From an uncultured Gemmatimonadota bacterium (GTDB lineage: Bacteria; Gemmatimonadota; Gemmatimonadetes; Longimicrobiales; Gaopeijiaceae), in assembly GCA_938030915.1 (NCBI GenBank), contig CALHIO010000302.1, forward strand, positions 1 through 6,425: a stretch of DNA of 6,425 bases, read 5' to 3'. Shown here one piece after another: positions 1 to 4,979 of the stretch. Made by a program: the position numbers and the translations under genes. The notes beneath the pieces were generated by a model. That model saw nothing but the letters and a program-made list of their open reading frames with translations. It did no database searches and was not told the DNA's origin. The first letter of the stretch is position 1. Each line of letters starts with the position of its first letter.

Positions 1-53
1 GGTGGGAGCGTGAGGTCAGAGGCCGATAGAGAGCCGTCCGGTGGAAGGATCGC

Positions 54-1724
54 TCAGGACGTGGCCGGGTCCCGGGCACCACCACTGAACACGACCCCGA
101 CGGCCACGACCACGACGGCACCGATAACGTTCTGCCACAGATAGGCGACGTCAGTCCCGAAGTTCACGACGCCGACAACCGTCATGCCCGCGATGAGCCC
201 GATGAACGCTCCGTTCCCTCTCGCCCTCGGGATCATGGCCAGCAGGAAGACGCCGAGGATCGATCCGTAGAAGAACGAGCCGAATCGGTTCACGACCTCG
301 ATCAGTGACCCGAGTGAGACGGCATACGTGGCGACTACGCAGGCGAAGACGCCCCACAACACGGTCGCCCCCCTCGACACGGCCAGATAGTGTGCGTCCG
401 TCGCCTCGGGGCTCACCCAGCGCCGGTAGAAGTCGATCACGCTCGTCGTCGCGAGCGAATTCAACTCGGAGGAGATACTCGACATCGCAGCGGCGATCAC
501 GCCGGCGATGAAGAGGCCGACGAGCCCGATCGGAAGCTCGTTGAGGACGAACCGGGGGATGATGTAGTTCACATCTCTGGACGATTCACCGGTGACTTCC
601 TCGGCCATCGCGAGGGCCTCGCCTCGGATCGTCTGGATGTCGGCTTCACGGGCCAGGAAGATCTCCATTGCAGCGGCTGCGCTCGAATCGTCGCTCGCAT
701 CCGCGACGTCGAGGGCCGCGGTCTCGCGGAGCGTGAATGCCGCGCTGTACTCGCTTTGCAGAGCGTCGTATGCGAGACCGCGCTCGGCCATGACGGCCTC
801 CTCGTGCGCGGGGTTGTACAGCAGAGGCGGCTGGACGAATTGGTAGTACACGAACACACCCACGCCGACGAAGAGCACGAGCGCCTGGAGCGGGATTTTC
901 CAGTAGGCGCTGATGAGGAGTGAGGTCTTCGCCTGTTCCACGGAGCGGGCGGCGAGGTAGCGCTGGACCTGACTCTGGTCCGTCCCGAAGTACGAGAGCA
1001 TCAGAAAGGTCCCGCCGATGACGCCGGACCAGAAGGTGTACTGCTCGTTGATGTCGAAGCGGAAGTCGAATGTCTTGAGTCGCCCGGTCGATCCCGCGAT
1101 CTGGAGCGCGTCGTGCGGGTTGACCGGCATCTGCACGAGCAGGACGACCATGATGGAGAGGAGTGCCACGACGATGAGCACCATCTGCTTCACGTCGGCC
1201 CACGCGACGGCCTGTACGCCGCCGATCATCGTGTAGATCACGGTTGGGACGCCGATCAGCGCGACGGCCCAGACCAGGGGGATTCCGAAGACTGCGCTGA
1301 ACACGACCGCGGGTGCGGCCATGATCGTCCCTACGCTCATTCCCCTCGAAAGGAGGAAGAGAAGGGCGGTGAACGAGCGGGTCTTCGCGTCGAATCTCCG
1401 CTCCAGGTATTCGTACGCGGTGTAGACGCCGGAGCCGTGGAGCAGGGGGACGAGCGTGACCCCGAGAATCACCATCGCCAGCGGCAGCCCAAAGTAGAGC
1501 TGCACGAATCGGAGACCGTCGGTCGCGCCCTGTCCGGTCGTGCCAATCATCGTGACTGCAGAGAGCTGCGTCGCCATGACCGAAAGGCCGACCACCCACC
1601 ACGAGAGGGATTTGTTCGCCGCGAAGTAGCCGGCGATGGTGTTCGTATCCTTCGACTTACGGATGCCGTCGACGACGACGTAGGTCAGGTACGCGACGAC
1701 AATGGCCCAGTTGATCCAGTGCAT
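54..1724 (-). CDS. Sodium:solute symporter (SSS/SLC5 family)
   Basis: A 556-residue inner-membrane transporter predicted to couple Na+ entry to uptake of an organic solute; the substrate cannot be read from the sequence. The protein is almost wholly hydrophobic helices. Family landmarks visible are GGVQAVAWADVKQ (residues 168-180), the FGTDQSQVQRYL stretch (246-257) typical of SSS proteins, and AAAMSSISSELNS (411-423), the region that supplies the Ser/Thr ligands of the second Na+ site in SGLT-type carriers. The start was set at the ATG at 1724, 15 codons inside the longest open frame, because GAGGG lies just upstream and the extra residues are not membrane-like. The Shine-Dalgarno sequence overlaps the stop of the 41-codon gene upstream, with 10 nt between stop and ATG. 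An acidic, Ala-rich stretch (about 304-388) is unusually long for the loop it occupies. Family assignment is secure. Confidence 0.95.
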   Translation of the reverse strand: MHWINWAIVVAYLTYVVVDGIRKSKDTNTIAGYFAANKSLSWWVVGLSVMATQLSAVTMIGTTGQGATDGLRFVQLYFGLPLAMVILGVTLVPLLHGSGVYTAYEYLERRFDAKTRSFTALLFLLSRGMSVGTIMAAPAVVFSAVFGIPLVWAVALIGVPTVIYTMIGGVQAVAWADVKQMVLIVVALLSIMVVLLVQMPVNPHDALQIAGSTGRLKTFDFRFDINEQYTFWSGVIGGTFLMLSYFGTDQSQVQRYLAARSVEQAKTSLLISAYWKIPLQALVLFVGVGVFVYYQFVQPPLLYNPAHEEAVMAERGLAYDALQSEYSAAFTLRETAALDVADASDDSSAAAAMEIFLAREADIQTIRGEALAMAEEVTGESSRDVNYIIPRFVLNELPIGLVGLFIAGVIAAAMSSISSELNSLATTSVIDFYRRWVSPEATDAHYLAVSRGATVLWGVFACVVATYAVSLGSLIEVVNRFGSFFYGSILGVFLLAMIPRARGNGAFIGLIAGMTVVGVVNFGTDVAYLWQNVIGAVVVVAVGVVFSGGARDPATS

Positions 1725-1734
1725 GGCGCTTCCC

Positions 1735-1860
1735 TCAGGAGTAGAGGTACTGGAGCAGGCCCAGGGCACCGAGCGCGACGCCCTGAACGATGAGGACCTG
1801 GATCAGGGTGCGCCTGAACCGATCGGGCGACGAATCTCCGTTCGGGGCGGGGTCGGTCAT
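1735..1860 (-). CDS. Small single-pass membrane protein, coupled to symporter
   Basis: A 41-codon open frame. Residues 1-17 are polar and contain Pro, Asp and Arg; residues 18-40 form one hydrophobic helix (core LIVQGVALGALGLLQYLY) ending one residue before the stop. I do not recognise a family. Its TGA overlaps the GAGGG ribosome site of the symporter 10 nt downstream, the usual layout of translationally coupled genes. Small helper membrane proteins accompany some SSS carriers (for example the DUF485 protein before ActP), but this one has one helix rather than two and shows no clear likeness. Its own ATG has no good Shine-Dalgarno sequence. The frame stays open upstream into the kinase gene, so a more upstream GTG start cannot be excluded. 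The 136 bp between it and the kinase gene hold nothing else I can support. Confidence 0.6.
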   Translation of the reverse strand: MTDPAPNGDSSPDRFRRTLIQVLIVQGVALGALGLLQYLYS

Positions 1861-1996
1861 GCGATGCAGGGTCAGGGCGAGCGGGATGCGCAGGGAAGCT
1901 CCCCGTGCGGCCACGGCCACGCAACAGGGCTGGGTCGGTGCCCCAGAGCCATGGTCGGCAACCCGGACGACGCCCGGATCGATGACACCCGCTCTG

Positions 1997-3088
1997 TCAC
2001 CGGTCGCCCAGACAGATCCCGAGTGACCGCGCCGTCTGGATGGTATCCGAGTCCAGAGGGACGGTCTTGATGCGGGAGATTGCCTCGGCGAGCGGGACGG
2101 CGAGCACGTCGGGTGGGTCCAGCGCCACCATGGTCCCAAAGCGACCCTGCTGGACCATGCGCACGGCGGCGGCTCCGAAGCGTAGCGCCAGCAGTCGATC
2201 GTAGGCGTTGGGCCCCCCGCCGCGCTGAAGGTGACCGAGCACCAGCTCGCGCGTCTCCCGTCCCGTGAGCTCATGGATCTGCTCGGACACCACCTTACCG
2301 ATCCCGCCGAGCCGGTGCTGACCCTCGTTCGTCTCCCTGTACCTCATCGAACCCTCGGCCGTATGGGCGCCTTCGGCAACGACTACGATCGCGAACTGGG
2401 ACCCGTGGGACCCATAGCGCTCCTCGATCTTGCGGCACACGACACCGATGTCGTAAGGGATCTCGGGAATCAGGATCACGTCGGCGGTACCGGCTACGCC
2501 TGCGTGGAGCGCGATCCATCCCGCAGTTCGCCCCATGAGCTCGACGACCATCGTGCGCTCGTGGGCCTCCGCTGTTGAGTGGAGCTTTCCGATCGCGTCC
2601 GTCGCGGTCTCGACCGCGGTTGTGAAGCCGAACGTCAGGTTCGTGGCGGCCAGATCGTTGTCGATTGTCTTCGGAACGCCCACGACGGGGAGCCCGAGTT
2701 TGGACAGCGCGTGGGCGATCGCGAGAGAGCCGTCACCTCCGATGGCGATCAATGCGTCGACCTCGTGCTTCTCGATCAGGTCGACGACCTGCTGGGACCG
2801 GTCCTCGTATGTGACCGTTCCGTCGGGGCCCTCGACCGGCCAGTTCAGCGGATTCCCCCGATTCGTCGTCCCGAGAATCGTCCCTCCCAGGTGCGTGATT
2901 CCGCGGACGGCGCGACGGTCCAGGGGGATGACCCCGCCCTCTTCGAATAATCCGTCGTAACTGTCCTTCAAGCCGACCACTTTCCACCCGAGTTGCTCTG
3001 CGGACAGGACCACGGCGCGGATGACGGCGTTGAGTCCGGGGGCGTCTCCGCCTCCCGTGTTCACGGCGATGCGTCTGATGTTGGACAT
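1997..3088 (-). CDS. pfkA: 6-phosphofructokinase, single-domain PfkA family
   Basis: A cytoplasmic glycolytic enzyme that phosphorylates fructose 6-phosphate to fructose 1,6-bisphosphate; 363 residues, close to the group III (actinobacterial-type) length. Visible motifs are GGGDAPGLN at 12-20 (phosphate-donor loop), GGDGS at 117-121, PKTIDND at 139-145 with the catalytic base Asp143, MGRTAGW at 185-191 and LGHLQRGG at 284-291 (sugar-phosphate binding). The pair of donor-determining positions is mixed: Gly120 (E. coli Gly104) is the ATP-type residue, whereas Lys140 (E. coli position 124) is the residue of pyrophosphate-dependent enzymes. ATP use is the likelier reading, since Gly at the first site leaves room for the nucleotide, but PPi use is not ruled out. 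The ATG has no obvious Shine-Dalgarno sequence. A strong terminator lies about 40 nt upstream, so it probably has its own start of transcription. Confidence 0.96.
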   Translation of the reverse strand: MSNIRRIAVNTGGGDAPGLNAVIRAVVLSAEQLGWKVVGLKDSYDGLFEEGGVIPLDRRAVRGITHLGGTILGTTNRGNPLNWPVEGPDGTVTYEDRSQQVVDLIEKHEVDALIAIGGDGSLAIAHALSKLGLPVVGVPKTIDNDLAATNLTFGFTTAVETATDAIGKLHSTAEAHERTMVVELMGRTAGWIALHAGVAGTADVILIPEIPYDIGVVCRKIEERYGSHGSQFAIVVVAEGAHTAEGSMRYRETNEGQHRLGGIGKVVSEQIHELTGRETRELVLGHLQRGGGPNAYDRLLALRFGAAAVRMVQQGRFGTMVALDPPDVLAVPLAEAISRIKTVPLDSDTIQTARSLGICLGDR

Positions 3089-3127
3089 GGTAGCAGGAGC
3101 GAGTCGGTCGACAGGATCGGCACGAGT

Positions 3128-3168
3128 CGAAGAAGAAAGGGCGTCTGACCCCGAGGGATCGGACGCCC
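3128..3168 (-). terminator. Intrinsic terminator (minus strand)
   Basis: On the minus strand GGGCGTC pairs with GACGCCC (7 bp, arms at 3162-3168 and 3139-3145). The intervening 16 nt can add a second GATCC/GGGTC stem capped by CTCG. The RNA then continues TTTCTTCTTC, a U-rich tail. This fits rho-independent termination of the unit that ends with the beta-barrel fragment. On the plus strand there is no T-rich tail. It lies only 40 nt before the pfkA start codon, so a leader or attenuator role for pfkA is also possible. Confidence 0.75.
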
Positions 3169-3174
3169 ATTGTA
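3169..3174 (-). promoter_or_regulatory. Possible -10 box for pfkA
   Basis: On the minus strand TACAAT matches the -10 consensus at five of six bases and lies just before the terminator hairpin. No convincing -35 box is found 16-18 nt upstream. If used, transcription would start inside the first arm of the hairpin and so destroy it, letting pfkA be transcribed without being terminated. This is a weak call based on one hexamer. Confidence 0.25.
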
Positions 3175-3201
3175 ATCGCTGCCGACCGATTACGGCATCG
3201 G

Positions 3202-3224
3202 CTGACCCATCATGTCAGGGTCAG
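3202..3224 (-). repeat. Inverted repeat overlapping the barrel-fragment stop
   Basis: CTGACCC and GGGTCAG form a perfect 7-bp inverted repeat around 9 nt, beginning at the TGA of the beta-barrel reading frame. A second imperfect stem follows at 3181-3202 (GCCGA/TCGGC with an inner CCG/CGG), and then the intrinsic terminator. Three consecutive stems therefore close this transcription unit; the first two probably stabilise the 3' end of the message. Confidence 0.5.
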
Positions 3225-3448
3225 AAATTGAATCGTAGGGTGCCCTTGAATTCCATGCCGACGGTACTGATTTGGGTTCCAGTGATGTTCTTGATGGAAC
3301 CGAAGAACACACGGGCCTTCGGGAAGAACTCGGTTCCGGCCAGCCGGATCGGGATATCGCCACCTGCGGCGATCATCCATCCGGAGCGCGCATCTTTTCC
3401 ATCGTTCTCTTCGCGCCTTTGATACTTGTAGAGGACGTTATGGCCATT
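3221..3448 (-). pseudogene. 3' remnant of an outer-membrane beta-barrel protein gene
   Basis: In a frame different from the TPR-CsgG gene, about 75 codons run to a TGA at 3221-3223. The stretch alternates polar and hydrophobic residues (NVLYKYQRRE, RSGWMIAAGG, FPKARVFFGS, GTQISTVGMEF) and ends GTLRFNF. A terminal aromatic residue after alternating strands is the signature recognised by the BAM assembly machinery in outer-membrane proteins. There is no start codon with a ribosome site. Upstream the frame runs into sequence that, in another frame, codes for the CsgG domain. I take it as the surviving C-terminus of a larger barrel gene fused here by a deletion; the left limit given is approximate. 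The downstream hairpins and terminator would have ended the original gene. The parent family is not recognised. Confidence 0.6.
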
Positions 3449-4078
3449 TCGTCGAGCAGGGTCTGGACCTGCGTACGTTCGAGGACGACGAGCGCATTCG
3501 AAAATGCGAAGTCGGTGATCATCATGTCCGAAAGCGCGTAGATCAGAGGCTCGAGATCGTCCCGGTTCGAGTTGAAGCCCATGGGCATGACCGCGATGGA
3601 CTGCGGCGTGATCTGCGCCGTGGCGGTGCTCTCCGCCTCCTGAGCCAGTGCCTGCTGCGCTCTAGCTCGGACGAGGTCACGCCCGATCGTCGTGAGCCGC
3701 TTCCTGACCTCGTCTCGGGCGGGAGCGGACGCTCCGACGTCCAGGTAGCGGTTGTAGGCCGCGCGGGCGGCGGACCAATCCTCCAGTTCCTCCTGTACAA
3801 AGCCCAGGTACAGGAATGCGGGACCACTCTCGTTGCCGGCATCGACTGCGCTCTGAAGTGAGACGCGGGCCGCTTCGTGGTCCTCGGCCTTGAAGTGGGC
3901 CATGCCCAACTGTACCTGCAGGTCGGAATTATCCGGGTTGCTGGCGACTGCTTGCTGCAGGCGCGGGATGTCGACCGGCGAGACGTCGGGGGATGGAGCC
4001 CACGCAGGCGGCTGTTCCAGCTCCCACAACAGCGAGAGAGAAGATGCCGCGAGAGAGGCGTCCAGAAGCGAGCTTCAT
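3373..4078 (-). pseudogene. Broken exported TPR-CsgG domain protein
   Basis: The body is an open frame that can be read from a TTG at 4029. It has about two to three TPR-like helical repeats (roughly residues 22-100, with the LGMAHFKAEDHEAA and LGFVQEELEDWSAA patterns), a charged Ala-rich helix (about 105-135), then the first part of a CsgG domain (about 143-196: SIAVMPMGF through VVLERTQVQTLLDEM). The intact paralogue at 4290 has the same IVERRQ-type segment but about 90 more domain residues after it. Here 22 unrelated residues lead to a stop. The true start is probably the ATG at 4076-4078, preceded by AAGGAG and followed by MKLASGRLSRGIFSLAVVGAGTAA, a signal-peptide-like run. That frame differs from the body by one base and stops after 49 codons. 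Thus there is an N-terminal frameshift and a C-terminal truncation. CsgG proteins act in the envelope, in CsgG itself as an outer-membrane export pore. Sequencing error could explain the frameshift. Confidence 0.7.
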
Positions 4079-4085
4079 GGCGTGA

Positions 4086-4091
4086 CTCCTT
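4086..4091 (-). promoter_or_regulatory. Ribosome binding site of the TPR-CsgG gene
   Basis: On the minus strand AAGGAG stands 7 nt before the ATG at 4078. It is the best Shine-Dalgarno match near this gene and decides the start at 4078 rather than the TTG at 4029, which has none. It therefore also provides the main argument that the gene carries a frameshift. Confidence 0.75.
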
Positions 4092-4176
4092 AGGGAGCGG
4101 CAGACAAGGCTTCAGACAAAACCAGGGATAGCGAGACGGACAGAATCTTCTCGCATCCCCGTTTGTACTAGCATAA

Positions 4177-4205
4177 ACTATAGGCGGGCATGAAACGGCG
4201 AGCAA
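4177..4205 (-). promoter_or_regulatory. Sigma70-like promoter for the TPR-CsgG gene
   Basis: On the minus strand TTGCTC (4200-4205) and TATAGT (4177-4182) are separated by exactly 17 nt. The -10 box matches consensus at five of six bases; the -35 box keeps the TTG. The predicted start near 4170 gives a leader of about 90 nt before the ATG at 4078. The -35 box lies inside one arm of the 16-bp inverted repeat, so a protein bound there would compete with RNA polymerase. Confidence 0.5.
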
Positions 4206-4233
4206 AAGCAGTCTTTCGCTTTTGCTCGCCGTT
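4194..4233. repeat. Perfect 16-bp inverted repeat in the divergent promoter region
   Basis: AACGGCGAGCAAAAGC (4194-4209) is mirrored exactly by its reverse complement (4218-4233) around an 8-nt loop. It sits upstream of both divergent genes, so it cannot terminate either one, and neither strand shows a long T tract after it. It may be an operator for a dimeric regulator, a 5' leader hairpin of the plus-strand operon, or a mobile palindromic repeat of the REP type. No second copy is seen in the window. No convincing plus-strand promoter was found in the 211 bp between the genes. Confidence 0.85.
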
Positions 4234-4289
4234 CTTAACCCTCGAAACCGAGCTGTTTGGGGCCGCCGGCCCTGATTTCGGAGGCACAA

Positions 4290-4979
4290 ATGCGTAGACC
4301 CTTCTTCGCCTTCGCGACTGCTCTGGCAGTCGCGGCGTTGAGCCTGACCGCGACCGAGGCGGAGGGCCGGCAGGATGTGGCGACCGTCGCGGTCATGGAT
4401 TTCAACGCATTCATGATGGGGGAGGGCGGTGCGTCGGTGAATCTCGGGAAAGCCATCAGCTCCATGCTGGTGACCGAGTTCAGCGGACGTGAGGGCATGC
4501 GGATCGTCGAGCGGCGGCAGCTGATGGACCTCATACGGGAGCAGGATCTCTCCCTCTCGGGGCGGGTCGACGACGATTTCGCCATCGAAGTCGGGAAGAT
4601 GCTGGGCGTGCAGTATGTCCTGCTCGGTCAGGCGATGAGCATCGTGGACAACCTCCGGATCGACATCCGTGCCGTGGACGTCGAGACGTCCGAGGTCATC
4701 GCGGTCATGAAGAAGACCGATGCGACCATCCAGCTCCTCAACGTGGTCGTGGAGTTGGCCGACGAGTTCAGTGAGGCGCTCTCACTGACACCGCCGTCCA
4801 GCCGGGCCGAGGTAGAGGAGGTTCCCGTCGCGGCCACGATCGCGCTCAGCCGTGCACTCACCTATGAGGATGACGGGCAGATCGAGCAGGCCATCGAACA
4901 GTACGAGGCCGTGATTGCGATCCACCCGACTCACCGTGACGCCCAGCGGGCTCTGGAGCGTCTGCGAGGAGCTACCTAG
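4290..4979 (+). CDS. Exported CsgG-domain protein with C-terminal TPR
   Basis: A 229-residue protein with an N-terminal signal sequence (residues 1 to about 25: two Arg then an Ala/Leu/Phe core). A CsgG-like domain follows (about 30-165: TVAVMDFNAF, GKAISSMLVTEF, MRIVERRQLMDLIREQ, GKMLGVQYVLLGQA). After a short linker comes one TPR-like helical pair (about 180-225, EDDGQIEQAIEQYEAVIAIHP). CsgG-domain proteins are periplasmic or outer-membrane; curli CsgG forms an export pore, but many relatives have no known function. No lipobox cysteine is visible, unlike CsgG itself, so a soluble periplasmic protein is possible. The ATG at 4290 was chosen over an upstream TTG at 4257 because GGAGG stands just before it and the signal peptide begins there. 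The next gene's ATG follows the TAG with no gap. It is a paralogue of the broken gene facing it, with the TPR on the opposite end. Confidence 0.85.
   Translation: MRRPFFAFATALAVAALSLTATEAEGRQDVATVAVMDFNAFMMGEGGASVNLGKAISSMLVTEFSGREGMRIVERRQLMDLIREQDLSLSGRVDDDFAIEVGKMLGVQYVLLGQAMSIVDNLRIDIRAVDVETSEVIAVMKKTDATIQLLNVVVELADEFSEALSLTPPSSRAEVEEVPVAATIALSRALTYEDDGQIEQAIEQYEAVIAIHPTHRDAQRALERLRGAT

Noticed and set aside
1..53. Search for a further gene or terminator after the symporter stop
   Set aside because: Only 53 bp are present and no convincing start, ribosome site or hairpin with a T tract is seen.
646..1602. 318-codon minus-strand frame within the symporter gene
   Set aside because: It is an off-frame reading of the symporter gene, very rich in Arg and Pro, with no membrane helices or motifs.
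1725..1769. Longer symporter start 15 codons upstream
   Set aside because: It would overlap the small gene and lacks a ribosome site, whereas the ATG at 1724 has GAGGG and begins the membrane-like sequence.
1113..1793. 226-codon and similar plus-strand frames opposite the symporter (also 390-923)
   Set aside because: Charged Asp/Arg/His-rich translations typical of the antisense of hydrophobic genes; no ribosome site or family resemblance.
1861..2274. N-terminal extension of the 41-codon gene into pfkA
   Set aside because: The extra codons overlap the kinase C-terminus in another frame and look like shadow sequence; only the last 41 codons have protein-like composition.
4194..4233. Reading the 16-bp inverted repeat as a terminator
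   Set aside because: Both flanking genes point away from it and neither side has a proper U tract, so no transcript in this window would end there.
3543..4289. 248-codon minus-strand frame crossing the TPR-CsgG gene and the intergenic region
   Set aside because: It reads the TPR/CsgG coding sequence in a third frame, is rich in Arg, Ser and Pro, and would cross the promoter and hairpin; no recognisable domain.
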